From: Lachnospiraceae bacterium
GTDB lineage: Bacteria > Bacillota > Clostridia > Lachnospirales > Lachnospiraceae
DNA length: 39,332 bases
Direction: 5' to 3'
Assembly: GCA_015057365.1 (NCBI GenBank)
Contig: SVEN01000024.1
Coordinates: 1 to 39,332 of the forward strand
Within the stretch, counting starts at the first letter, position 1, and the number at the start of each line of letters is the position of its first letter. The position numbers were made by a program, and so were the translations under genes. Below are positions 8,190 to 17,112 of the stretch, piece by piece. The notes under the pieces were generated by a model. It ran no database searches. It was given only the letters and a program-made list of their open reading frames with translations, and was not told the origin of the DNA.

Positions 8190-9125
8190 TTAACCTCGTA
8201 AACTATCCGCGTATTCACTGATTTTTTTTAAACGATGGTTCACTCCCGATTTCCCCAGTTTCGGACTCAGCATTTCTCCCAATTCAATCAAGGATGCCTC
8301 CGGATACTCCAGACGCAACCGGGCAATCTCTTCCAACGCCTCCGACAAGGTATGTAACCCGGCTTTGTCACGAATCAATACAATATCCTCGTATTGTTTT
8401 CGCGCCGCGTTTACGGTCTTACTTAAATTTGCCGTTTCGCAATTCACCTGACGGTTGACGGAATTGCGCACATCTTTTACGATACGCACATTTTCAAATT
8501 CCATAAGCGCACGATGCGCTTCCATAATATTTAACAGCTCCGCCACCTGCTCGCCCTCTTTTACGTATACCACATGATAGCTTTTACGTAAAATCAACTT
8601 TGCATCTACATCAAAAGAACGAATCAAAGCAATCAACTGCTCCGCACGTCCCTTTTCCGTCTCACTGATTTCAAAGTGATACGACTTCTGCGGATTACTG
8701 ATGGAACCGGACGCCAAAAAAGTTCCCCGCAAAAAAGCACGCTTACAACAGGTATGTACATATACCATACCGTCCGCACGAAGCGCACCCTCCTTGCCGG
8801 ATACCTTTAATTTTAACAGCTCGGCTACTTTTTTTACAGACGCGTCCCCATGTATCTCCAGTAAATACTGGGCATGGGTCTGCTTTCCCTTTGCGGTACG
8901 TACCGACACAACCACCGGCACCTGACACAGCTTTCTGAAAAGTAGATTACATTTACGAGCCACATATCCGCTTTCCGTTTGTAATTTTATATGAAGATGT
9001 CCACTTTTGTCAACATCTATTTTCCCGCACTGAACCACCAGGGCGGAAAGCTCCGCAATTCTACAGTGTCTTGCGGCAACATTTACCCCGAATAGTTCCT
9101 CCTTTACCTCCATTGAGAACGACAT
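8190..9125 (-). CDS. whiA: WhiA family DNA-binding protein
   Basis: This 311-residue protein matches WhiA, with an N-terminal region derived from LAGLIDADG homing endonucleases (about 1-210, including the RGTFLASGSI segment) and a C-terminal helix-turn-helix (about 250-305, ...SPKLGKSGVNHRLKKI). In Streptomyces WhiA activates sporulation septation genes; in Bacillus it influences cell division and chromosome segregation. The homing-endonuclease active site is typically lost in the family. Start: ggagg site 5 bases before ATG. It lies 17 bases after murB and 15 before the HPr-like gene. rapZ and yvcK, usually directly upstream in Firmicutes, are not present here. Confidence 0.95.
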   Translation of the reverse strand: MSFSMEVKEELFGVNVAARHCRIAELSALVVQCGKIDVDKSGHLHIKLQTESGYVARKCNLLFRKLCQVPVVVSVRTAKGKQTHAQYLLEIHGDASVKKVAELLKLKVSGKEGALRADGMVYVHTCCKRAFLRGTFLASGSISNPQKSYHFEISETEKGRAEQLIALIRSFDVDAKLILRKSYHVVYVKEGEQVAELLNIMEAHRALMEFENVRIVKDVRNSVNRQVNCETANLSKTVNAARKQYEDIVLIRDKAGLHTLSEALEEIARLRLEYPEASLIELGEMLSPKLGKSGVNHRLKKISEYADSLRG

Positions 9126-9142
9126 AACAGCCTCCGATGTTC

Positions 9143-10078
9143 CTACAGCGAAAAATCCCCCAACAGCTTTACCTCCGGCTCCAACCGGATTCCGCTGGTC
9201 TCTTCCACCTTTTGAATGACAAACCGCATCAAAGTGTAAATATCCGTCGCAGTCGCATTCCCTTTATTAATTACAAAACCGCAATGCTTCTCGGATACCG
9301 CGGCACCGCCGATTTGCTTGCCCGCAAGTCCGGCCTCCATAATCAACTTTCCCGCAAAGTTTCCCTCCGGGCGCTTAAAGGTGGAGCCTGCGCTCGGATA
9401 CTCTAACGGTTGCTTTTCCTTTCTCTTTCGATTTAGCATCTCGATATTGGAAAGGATATAGAGCTTGGAACCGATTGGGAAAGAAAACCATGCTCTTGTC
9501 ACAATTCCTTTGATTTCGGACAAAATACTGTGACGGTAGGATAACTTCAGTTCCTCCGCAGAAAGAACCTTACATTCTCCGTCTGCGGTCACAATTTCCG
9601 CCTTCGTAATACAATCCTTGATTTCTCCGCCGTAGGCTCCGGCATTCATCATCACTGCACCGCCGACACTCCCCGGAATCCCTGCCGCAAACTCAAAGCC
9701 GGAAAAACCCTTCTTCGCCAACTGCATGGCAAACGCAGAAAGAAGCATTCCTCCTCCTGCCACCGCATCCGCGCTTCCGTTGTGCACATTTTCCTTAATC
9801 TCACACCACGTAAACTCCCCTAAAAGGCGCAATACTACACCTCTTACTCCGGCATCGGAAACCAGAAGGTTACTACCGTTTCCGAGCACAAACCACGGCA
9901 CCTCACAGCGATTGCAAAGCTTTACCGTTTCCTGTAACTGTTCTGTGGTTGTCACCGTCACAAAGTATTCCGCCGGACCTCCTACACGAAATGTTGTATG
10001 ATTCTTCATCGGCTCCTCGCGCAGAACACTTCCCTCTTCCGTTACAATCTTACAGAGTTCTTCGTAAAAAGCTTTCAA
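9143..10078 (-). CDS. murB: UDP-N-acetylenolpyruvoylglucosamine reductase
   Basis: MurB is the FAD- and NADPH-dependent enzyme that makes UDP-N-acetylmuramate for peptidoglycan. Visible are the FAD-domain motif FRVGGPAE (about 30-37), GNGSNLLVSD, the NAGAYGGEI segment and the substrate-domain YPSAGSTFKRP with the catalytic Ser, all as in type II MurB; length (311) fits. The start codon is TTG at 10078: no in-frame ATG precedes the conserved region, and gggggaaa lies at the right distance. It is between the ROK kinase and whiA with short gaps, in one transcription unit. Confidence 0.95.
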   Translation of the reverse strand: MKAFYEELCKIVTEEGSVLREEPMKNHTTFRVGGPAEYFVTVTTTEQLQETVKLCNRCEVPWFVLGNGSNLLVSDAGVRGVVLRLLGEFTWCEIKENVHNGSADAVAGGGMLLSAFAMQLAKKGFSGFEFAAGIPGSVGGAVMMNAGAYGGEIKDCITKAEIVTADGECKVLSAEELKLSYRHSILSEIKGIVTRAWFSFPIGSKLYILSNIEMLNRKRKEKQPLEYPSAGSTFKRPEGNFAGKLIMEAGLAGKQIGGAAVSEKHCGFVINKGNATATDIYTLMRFVIQKVEETSGIRLEPEVKLLGDFSL

Positions 10079-10091
10079 ATCATTTCCCCCT

Positions 10092-11042
10092 TTATTTTTC
10101 CAAACGATCTAAAATCAACTTTGCGCAACCGTAAATCCCCGCATCGTTTCCTAACGTTGCAAGGCGGAACTCCTTACCCTGTAATGCCTTCATAATACCT
10201 TTGTTATAATGACGCTCAACAGTCTCGGTTAATATCTCGCCCGCACGGGAAACACCGCCGCCGATAACAAATGCTTCCGGATCGGTTACCGCAGCCACAT
10301 GAGACAACGCTCTTCCCAAAACCTCACCTAACTCTTCTACCAGTTCCACGGCCACAGCATCCTTTTCCTTTGCCGCATCGAATATATCCTTTGCAGTCAA
10401 CGGTTCGATACTTCTGAGAACAGAACTATCCTCTGTTTCCGCAAGACGCTTCTTTGCCATACGAACAATACCGGTCGCGGACGCATACTGCTCCAAATGA
10501 CCGTAACCGCCGCAACCGCACTGTACGGTCTCCTGCGGGTTCATCACCATATGACCGAGCTCTCCGCCGGCACCGAAGGCACCTGCCACAATCTTACCTT
10601 CCACGATAATACCGCCGCCGACACCGGTGCCCAAAGTTACCAGTACAAGGTTCTTTACACCGACACCGCCGCCCTTCCACATTTCTCCGAGAGCAGCCAC
10701 ATTTGCATCGTTTGCCGCAACGGCAGGCACACCGAGAAGACCGGTCATCACCTCATTTACATTCATATCACGCCAAGCAAGATTCGGACAGTGGTCCACA
10801 TAACCGTTTTCCTTTACCGGTCCCGGTACGCCGAGACCCACACCTGCCACCTGTTCCTTTGCAATGCCGAGTTCCGTACACTTTGCCCGAATTGCATTTG
10901 CTATATCCTGCGGCACATTTTTACCGCCGTCGGTACGGTCCGTAGGGATTTCCCATTTATCCTTCACCGTACCGTCTGCCGTAAACAAACCACACTTTAC
11001 GGAAGTCCCGCCGATATCAATACCGAACACAAACTGTTCCAT
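10092..11042 (-). CDS. glcK: ROK family glucokinase
   Basis: This 316-residue protein is a ROK-family sugar kinase, most likely phosphorylating glucose with ATP. The N-terminal phosphate motif DIGGTSVK (about 9-16), the second ATP motif GTGVGGGII, the GELGH element and the zinc-binding CGCGGYGHLE (about 178-187) are all present. There is no N-terminal helix-turn-helix, so it is an enzyme, not a ROK repressor. It lies between hprK and murB, 18 and 13 bases from them. The context of HPr kinase and phosphofructokinase suits a role in glucose use. Exact sugar is inferred from family. Confidence 0.92.
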   Translation of the reverse strand: MEQFVFGIDIGGTSVKCGLFTADGTVKDKWEIPTDRTDGGKNVPQDIANAIRAKCTELGIAKEQVAGVGLGVPGPVKENGYVDHCPNLAWRDMNVNEVMTGLLGVPAVAANDANVAALGEMWKGGGVGVKNLVLVTLGTGVGGGIIVEGKIVAGAFGAGGELGHMVMNPQETVQCGCGGYGHLEQYASATGIVRMAKKRLAETEDSSVLRSIEPLTAKDIFDAAKEKDAVAVELVEELGEVLGRALSHVAAVTDPEAFVIGGGVSRAGEILTETVERHYNKGIMKALQGKEFRLATLGNDAGIYGCAKLILDRLEK

Positions 11043-11060
11043 ACTTTCGTCTCCTTTTAC

Positions 11061-11984
11061 TTACCTGTTTTCAAACTGTCTGGTCACACGGTTATATAAT
11101 TCCTGTGCCGCATTATATCCCATCTTCTTCTGACGATAGTTAACCGCAGCCGCCTCGCAGATAATCGCAAGATTACGGCCCGGACGAATCGGAATGGAGT
11201 GACATACCACCTTATTTCCGAGATACTCCGTATATTCCTCTTCCAGACCGAACCGGTCATATTCCTTATCACGATTCCACTCCTCAAGCTTAATGACAAG
11301 ATCAATGGACTGGGTATTCTTTACACTTTCTACACCGAACAATGTCTTAACATCGATAATACCGATACCGCGAAGCTCAATAAAATGCCTTGTAATATCC
11401 GGCGCCGTTCCGATTAAGGTCTCATCACTGACCTTCTTAATCTCAACCACGTCATCGGAAACCAGACGATGACCGCGTTTGATGAGCTCCAGCGCCGCCT
11501 CGCTCTTACCGATACCGCTTTCACCGGTAATCAGGATACCCTCACCATATACGTCAACCAATACGCCGTGAATGGATATACGCGGTGCCAGCTCTACCTT
11601 TAACCAACGAATGAGCTCCGCACAGAAGGAAGAAGTAGATGCCGGAGAACGGAACAACGGAACCCCCGCCTCAACTGCGATTTTACGCATTTCTTCCGGC
11701 ACTTCGATATTACGGCAAAATACAATGCACGGTACCTTAAAGCTCATCAGCTTTTCCATAATACTGATACCGTGGTCCTTTTCCATCTTTTCCATATAAG
11801 CATGCTCTACATTACCGATAATCTGCACGCGCTCCGCATCAAAATAATCAAAAAAGCCCGCCAACTGTAACGCAGGACGGTTTACATCCGGATGCTTAAT
11901 TAAAATATGACTGATATCAATCTCCGGTGTACAATTTTCAAGCTGCATCTTCTGCACCATTTTCTTTAATTCAACCGAATACAT
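11061..11984 (-). CDS. hprK: HPr kinase/phosphorylase
   Basis: HprK/P phosphorylates and dephosphorylates Ser46 of HPr/Crh, signalling carbon status. The 307-residue protein shows the N-terminal domain (1-~130), catalytic His in ISIHG (His140), Walker A GESGIGKS (154-161), SDD (177-179) and the C-terminal HprK signature ELRGIGIIDV (about 204-213). It is the first gene of the block down to dnaE, with its own promoter at 12065-12093. Encoding it in the same operon as a Crh-like substrate with intact Ser46 supports a dedicated pair. Confidence 0.96.
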   Translation of the reverse strand: MYSVELKKMVQKMQLENCTPEIDISHILIKHPDVNRPALQLAGFFDYFDAERVQIIGNVEHAYMEKMEKDHGISIMEKLMSFKVPCIVFCRNIEVPEEMRKIAVEAGVPLFRSPASTSSFCAELIRWLKVELAPRISIHGVLVDVYGEGILITGESGIGKSEAALELIKRGHRLVSDDVVEIKKVSDETLIGTAPDITRHFIELRGIGIIDVKTLFGVESVKNTQSIDLVIKLEEWNRDKEYDRFGLEEEYTEYLGNKVVCHSIPIRPGRNLAIICEAAAVNYRQKKMGYNAAQELYNRVTRQFENR

Positions 11985-12064
11985 GCTCCCTCTTTCCGCA
12001 CGAATCCGTTTATCATGAAGCCATCTTTGTTCGAAACGTTCGTGCCTGTTTATTATTTATTTTT

Positions 12065-12093
12065 ATGATAGCATAAAATCAAAAAATACACAA
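12065..12093 (-). promoter_or_regulatory. hprK: Promoter of the hprK operon
   Basis: Minus strand: TTGTGT, 17-base spacer, TATCAT, with TG one base upstream of the -10 (extended -10). It begins right at the stop of the EamA gene; leader about 74 nt to the hprK ATG. Confidence 0.65.
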
Positions 12094-12095
12094 CG

Positions 12096-13043
12096 CTAAA
12101 TCTCTGACGGTTTCTTTTGTTTTTTCTCCGGCAGCTGAGTCAACAAAATGCCCGCAAACATGAGGGCACATCCCCCGAACTCCCTTGCCGTCAGAAACTG
12201 TCCTAAAATCAACCATTCCCCGAATACCGCAAATACCGACTCCAGGCTCATGAGAAGTGACGCAACGGCCGGCTCCGTATCCTTTTGTGCCACAATCTGA
12301 AGTGTATAGGCAATGCCGCCGGAAAACACACCGGAAAATACCAACGGAAGCCAGGCCTCAAGTACATGGGAAAACTCCACGGTTTCCGTCAAAAACATTC
12401 CGATCACACCTAACGCCCCGCATAACAGAAACTGAATACAGGACATAGCCACCCCGTCGGTTTTCGGTGAAAAACGGTCAATCACCAATATGTGTACGGT
12501 AAATACAAAGGCGCACCCCAGCAAATATAAATCTCCGGTCGCAATTTGAAACCCTTCCGTAATGCAAAGCAAATACATTCCGCATACGCCGAGAATTACC
12601 GCAACCCATATCTTTACACCGATTTTCTTACGAAAAAAGATACCTGCAAGCGGTACTAAAATCAAATATAATGCGGTAATAAATCCTGCCTTTCCCGGTT
12701 CGTTGGTATGTAAAATACCGATTTGCTGCAGCATGGTTGCCGCAAACAACACAATACCGCAGCTTATTCCGCCAAACAGCAACGCTTTCTTTCGTTCCTG
12801 CTTCTGCTCCTCCGTATATTCCTCCGTATTGCAAACACCCTTCTCACGCTTTTTCCGAACCCGTCCGATAAACGCCCGAATCCCGAGAAATGCTGCCAGT
12901 GACACTCCCGCCAACATGGAACGGATGCCGATAAACGCAAACGGGCCGATATATTTCATACCTTCACTTTGCGCCACAAAGGAAAGGCCCCAAATGAATG
13001 CTGCCAATAACAGCAGGGCATTTCCTCTCATTCGCTTTGTCAT
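12096..13043 (-). CDS. EamA/DMT family permease
   Basis: This 315-residue membrane protein has about ten hydrophobic helices arranged as two EamA repeats, the pattern of drug/metabolite transporters, which move amino acids, nucleotides or related metabolites. The first helix begins right after MTKRMRGN (ALLLLAAFIWGLSFVAQ). A charged cytoplasmic loop (about 64-85, rich in Arg/Lys/Glu) follows the second helix. It starts one base after the metH stop, with its ggagg site inside metH, so it is translationally tied to the methionine genes. A substrate linked to methionine or sulfur metabolism is a guess from position only. Confidence 0.85.
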   Translation of the reverse strand: MTKRMRGNALLLLAAFIWGLSFVAQSEGMKYIGPFAFIGIRSMLAGVSLAAFLGIRAFIGRVRKKREKGVCNTEEYTEEQKQERKKALLFGGISCGIVLFAATMLQQIGILHTNEPGKAGFITALYLILVPLAGIFFRKKIGVKIWVAVILGVCGMYLLCITEGFQIATGDLYLLGCAFVFTVHILVIDRFSPKTDGVAMSCIQFLLCGALGVIGMFLTETVEFSHVLEAWLPLVFSGVFSGGIAYTLQIVAQKDTEPAVASLLMSLESVFAVFGEWLILGQFLTAREFGGCALMFAGILLTQLPEKKQKKPSEI

Positions 13044-13044
13044 C

Positions 13045-15567
13045 TTACTGTCCTCCTACCAGACGCTTTGCCAGAACCACCGCGCCTTGGGCATCCGTCG
13101 CATAACCGTCCGCTCCGATTTCCTTTGCATATTCTTCGGTGGTTACCGCACCGCCGATCATAACCTTGGCGCATACGCCTTCTTGTTTACAAAGAGCTAT
13201 GACATCCGCCATGGAACGCATTGTAGTGGTCATCAGTGCCGACAGCGCAATTATATCCGCATTCAGGCGCTTTGCTTCCGCTACAATAGTCTCTGCAGTA
13301 ACATCTTTCCCTAAATCCACCACCGTAAATCCATGGTTCTTTAACATGAGTGCCACCAGATTTTTCCCAATATCGTGGATATCCCCTTCTACCGTTGCTA
13401 TCAGTACCGTACCGGCAGAGGTATTGTCTCCTCCCTTTTGCAATTGCGGTTCAAGCACCTCTACTGCCGCCTTCATAGCCTCTGCCGCTCCGATTAGCTG
13501 CGGCAGGAAAAACTTCTTTTGCTCAAACCGGTTTCCGGCCTCCGTAATGGCGGGAATCAGTTCCTCTTCCAAGATTGCGGATGCTTCTCTTCCCGCTGCC
13601 AACGCCTGTTCGCTCAGAGACACAATGGCTTTTTTCTCGCCGCGCAAAACAGCCTGCATCAAAGCGGTTTCCTTCTTTCCGGTCTCTTTTTGTTCCGCTT
13701 TTACGTCTCCCTCCGGGCTTTTCGTTGTTACACCCGTCTGTACGTTTCCCGCTGCTACCGAAACAGCTGTTTTAACCGCCTCTTCTTCTCTCTTTTTTCC
13801 GATCCATTCCGCTCGTTCGATGTACCTTTTTGCGGAGTCCTCCTTCGCCCGGAGTACATCCGCCGCATACACCAGATTCATGAGCAACTCCTGATTCGGA
13901 TTCACAATAGCCATCGTAAGACCGTTTGTGATTGCCATCATCAAAAACGCAGTATTAATATACCCTCTTTCCGGCAATCCGTATGAAATATTGGACAAGC
14001 CGCAGGTGGTAGCCACCCCAAGCTCCTCCTTACAATATTTTATAGTATCCAGCGCATCCAGAGCCGCCTGCGGCTCCGCACCTACCGTCATAACCAAACC
14101 GTCCGCCACAATGGACTCCTTCGGAATACCGTATTCCGCAGCCTTCTGTACCAAAGTCCGTAAATTTTCCCGACGCTCTGTTGCGTCCTTCGGAAGACCG
14201 TTACTGCCAAGAGGCAATACCACCACCATGGCACCGTACTTTTTCACAAGAGGGAACAGTCGCTCTGCCCTTCCTTCTTCTAAGGACACGGAATTCACAA
14301 GGGCGCGCCCCGGATAAAGTCTGAGAGCCGCTTCCATTACATCCGCATCACTCGTATCAATGGAAAGAGGCAGATTCGTTGCCTGACAAACCTCCTCCAC
14401 AATACGGCACATCATATCCTTTTCGTCAATACCTCCCATGCCGACATTCACATCCAGAATCGCGGCTCCGTTCTCCTCCTGTTCTCTTGCAAACTCCACC
14501 GCCATAGAAATATCTCCGGCACGCAAAGCTTCCTGAAATTTCTTTTTACCGGTCGGATTGATTCGCTCTCCCACCGCCAAAAACGAGCCGTTCAAATCCA
14601 CATATACCGTACGACGTTCATTGGTCAACCCGCGTACCGGCTCTTCGGAAATATGCGGCGGATATGTTTTTCCTAACGTATCATATATACAAGCAATATG
14701 GTCCGGCGTAGTTCCGCAACAACCGCCTAAAATACCGGCTCCCGCCTCCACAAGCGCCTTCATCTCGTTTGCAAACACCTCCGGTGTCTGGTCATACACC
14801 GTCTCACCGCCTACCAACTTCGGCATGCCGGCATTCGGTTTTGCAATAACGGGAACATTTGCCACCGCTTTCATACGGCGTACGATTTCCAGGCACTTCT
14901 CAGGTCCGGCACCGCAATTTACACCCACTGCGTCCGCACCCAAGCCTTGCAATACAAGCATAGCGGTCTCCGGCTCCGTACCGTAAAGGGTATGGGCCGT
15001 CTCGTCAAAGGTCATGGTCACCATCACCGGCAAATCGCATACCTCTCCTGCCGCAATCAGGGCCGCACGGGTTTCCTGCAGGCTCATCATAGTCTCAATC
15101 ACAAACAAATCCACACCCGCATCTGCCAAATACCGCATCTGTTCCTTATATACCTCTACCGCTTCTTCAAAGGCCAACGGTCCCAAAGGCTTTAAAAGCT
15201 TACCGGTCATTGTTACATCTCCGGCAATAAGCGGAATACTCTCCGCATTCCGCTGTTCTACCATATACGCCCCCACGGCACGCTTACTTAAGCCTACCAG
15301 CTCCCGGTTCATTTCTTCGATACGTGCCTCAAGGCCGTACTCCGCAAGCTTAATCCTGTTTGCGGAAAAGGTAGGCGCATAAATAATATCCGTGCCGCGA
15401 TGCAAATAACTCTTCTGCAACTGAACCAAACTGTCCGGGTTCTCTAAAATCCACTGTTCCGGGCACACTCCCGTAGGCATTCCCGCCTTTTGTAAATTAC
15501 TGCCGGTCGCACCGTCCAAAAATACCAGCCGGCGTTCCACCAGCTCTCTGAATTCTTTCTTCGTCAT
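13045..15567 (-). CDS. metH: Cobalamin-dependent methionine synthase, short form
   Basis: The 840-residue protein has: homocysteine-binding barrel (about 5-300) with the zinc cysteines in VNCG and GGCCGT; methyltetrahydrofolate (pterin-binding) barrel from VGERINPTGKK (about 333) to about 600; a Lys/Glu-rich linker; cobalamin cap and Rossmann module ending at 840, with the B12 signature DIHDIG (about 731-736). The SAM-dependent reactivation domain of E. coli MetH (about 1200 residues) is missing, as in many Clostridia, so reactivation must use a separate protein. A GTG at 15579 is in frame, but aggtgg lies 8 bases before the ATG at 15567. It follows metF, which makes its methyl donor. Confidence 0.93.
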   Translation of the reverse strand: MTKKEFRELVERRLVFLDGATGSNLQKAGMPTGVCPEQWILENPDSLVQLQKSYLHRGTDIIYAPTFSANRIKLAEYGLEARIEEMNRELVGLSKRAVGAYMVEQRNAESIPLIAGDVTMTGKLLKPLGPLAFEEAVEVYKEQMRYLADAGVDLFVIETMMSLQETRAALIAAGEVCDLPVMVTMTFDETAHTLYGTEPETAMLVLQGLGADAVGVNCGAGPEKCLEIVRRMKAVANVPVIAKPNAGMPKLVGGETVYDQTPEVFANEMKALVEAGAGILGGCCGTTPDHIACIYDTLGKTYPPHISEEPVRGLTNERRTVYVDLNGSFLAVGERINPTGKKKFQEALRAGDISMAVEFAREQEENGAAILDVNVGMGGIDEKDMMCRIVEEVCQATNLPLSIDTSDADVMEAALRLYPGRALVNSVSLEEGRAERLFPLVKKYGAMVVVLPLGSNGLPKDATERRENLRTLVQKAAEYGIPKESIVADGLVMTVGAEPQAALDALDTIKYCKEELGVATTCGLSNISYGLPERGYINTAFLMMAITNGLTMAIVNPNQELLMNLVYAADVLRAKEDSAKRYIERAEWIGKKREEEAVKTAVSVAAGNVQTGVTTKSPEGDVKAEQKETGKKETALMQAVLRGEKKAIVSLSEQALAAGREASAILEEELIPAITEAGNRFEQKKFFLPQLIGAAEAMKAAVEVLEPQLQKGGDNTSAGTVLIATVEGDIHDIGKNLVALMLKNHGFTVVDLGKDVTAETIVAEAKRLNADIIALSALMTTTMRSMADVIALCKQEGVCAKVMIGGAVTTEEYAKEIGADGYATDAQGAVVLAKRLVGGQ

Positions 15568-15579
15568 CACAAATACCAC

Positions 15580-16443
15580 CTAAATTAAATTCTTGATACT
15601 GTCACAAATGCGCTTTGCCACCACCGGATTATTCATGGTATAGACATGAATTCCCTCCGCATCATGAGCCACCAAATCTACAATCTGATTCACCGCATAA
15701 ATCATTCCGGCATCAAACAGTGCATCTTTATCAAATTCATACTTTTGCAGGATTCTCTTAAACTTCTCCGGTAAAGAAGCTCCGCAAAGAGTCACCATCC
15801 GCTCAATCTGGGCCCGGTTAATCACCGGCATAATTCCTGCGGAAACCGGAGCTTTAATGTCCGCAATTCGCATATTTTCCCGGAATTTATAAAACAACTC
15901 ATTATCAAAGAACAGCTGGGAAATCAAAAACTCCGCACCTGCCTCCGTCTTTTTCTTCAAATTATGTAAGTCCGTCACCTTATCAACCGCTTCCGTATGT
16001 CCCTCCGGATAACAAGCTCCCGCAACACAAAGATTACTTCGCTTTTCCCGTAAGAAAGAAACCAGCTCCGATGCATAGAAAAACTCCTCTTTCGGCGGAA
16101 TATCCGGATTCTTATCTCCACGAAGCGCCAGTACATTTTCAATCTCCGCTTCCGCCAGCTCGTCCGCAAAGGCCAGAATTTCATCCTTTGTATAATTAAT
16201 ACAGGTCAGATGTACCACCGGCTCGATTCCGTATTCCTTTTTTATCTTCTTTGCCAGACCTACCGTCAGACTGTTGGTAGCGGAACCGCCCGCACCGAAT
16301 GTCACGCTGATATAATCCGGTTTCAATCCGCAAAGTACCGCTAAAGTCTCATCGATACTCGTCAGAGTCGTATCCCGTTTCGGTGGAAAAATTTCAAAGG
16401 AAAGCACTGTTTTTTTCTGCTGATACACTTCACTGAGTCTCAT
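15580..16443 (-). CDS. metF: Methylenetetrahydrofolate reductase
   Basis: MetF reduces 5,10-methylene-THF to 5-methyl-THF, the methyl donor for MetH. The 287-residue protein is a TIM-barrel flavoenzyme of the bacterial length; visible are FEIFPPK at the N-terminus (Glu of the active site), YISVTFGAGGS, HLTCINYT, LALRGD and FLISQLFFD. Start: ggag site before ATG. It ends directly before the metH start region and follows bioY by 22 bases, so birA-bioY-metF-metH form one transcription unit. Confidence 0.96.
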   Translation of the reverse strand: MRLSEVYQQKKTVLSFEIFPPKRDTTLTSIDETLAVLCGLKPDYISVTFGAGGSATNSLTVGLAKKIKKEYGIEPVVHLTCINYTKDEILAFADELAEAEIENVLALRGDKNPDIPPKEEFFYASELVSFLREKRSNLCVAGACYPEGHTEAVDKVTDLHNLKKKTEAGAEFLISQLFFDNELFYKFRENMRIADIKAPVSAGIMPVINRAQIERMVTLCGASLPEKFKRILQKYEFDKDALFDAGMIYAVNQIVDLVAHDAEGIHVYTMNNPVVAKRICDSIKNLI

Positions 16444-16465
16444 AATCTTATCTCCGTTTCTGTTA

Positions 16466-17095
16466 TTATCTATGTATTGCTCTGTATTTTAACGGCAAAA
16501 GCGGCTGATACAACACGGTCGCCAGTACCAATTTTACTCCGTCAAAAGGAAGGAACGGCACCACGCAGACCGTCAGTGCTTCTCTAAAGGTTCCCCCGTT
16601 CGTATAAACGCTCATAAACCACACCGTTCCTGTCAAATACAATAACACCGTACCGGCAATCAGCGAAAAAAAGAACCGTACGACACCCTTTTTTCCACCG
16701 GCGGCACCTGTACCGAGTAAACCGATTACCGCCACACAAGGCAGATAACCAAGCAAAAAGCCTCCCGTCGGTCCGAATAACACACCCGCACCCGCCGTAT
16801 ATCCGGAAAATACAGGCAGACCCAAAAATCCCATACACAAGTAAATAAACACACTGATACTTCCGAATCTCGGCCCCAACAACATCCCGGTCAAGTACAG
16901 CAAAAAGCTTCCCAGGGTAATCCCCACCGGACTGAATGGCAAATATAATGTATGGGGAGCAAGAATGCAAAAGACTGCGGTAAACAATGCCGCCTTTACT
17001 AATTCTACAAGAGTATCCCCTCTATTTTTCTTATTTCTTTTCGTTTGGCTGTTTTCACTTTTTTTATTTTCTAACTCTTCCCGTGACTTTTCCAA
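16466..17095 (-). CDS. bioY: Biotin transporter BioY (ECF substrate-binding subunit)
   Basis: BioY is the membrane S component that captures biotin, alone or with an ECF energizing module. After a charged, Lys/Asn/Glu-rich N-terminal arm (about 1-25) come six hydrophobic helices, with the family motifs SPVGITLGSFLLYLTG and a glycine-rich GPTGGFLLGYL segment (about 128-138). At 209 residues it is longer than usual BioY (180-195) because of that arm. The start is TTG at 17095, 7 bases after gaggag; there is no in-frame ATG before the first helix. It sits 17 bases after birA, so uptake and use of biotin are coupled; no biotin synthesis genes are in the window. Confidence 0.92.
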   Translation of the reverse strand: MEKSREELENKKSENSQTKRNKKNRGDTLVELVKAALFTAVFCILAPHTLYLPFSPVGITLGSFLLYLTGMLLGPRFGSISVFIYLCMGFLGLPVFSGYTAGAGVLFGPTGGFLLGYLPCVAVIGLLGTGAAGGKKGVVRFFFSLIAGTVLLYLTGTVWFMSVYTNGGTFREALTVCVVPFLPFDGVKLVLATVLYQPLLPLKYRAIHR

Positions 17096-17112
17096 ACCAA
17101 ATCTCCTCTTTT

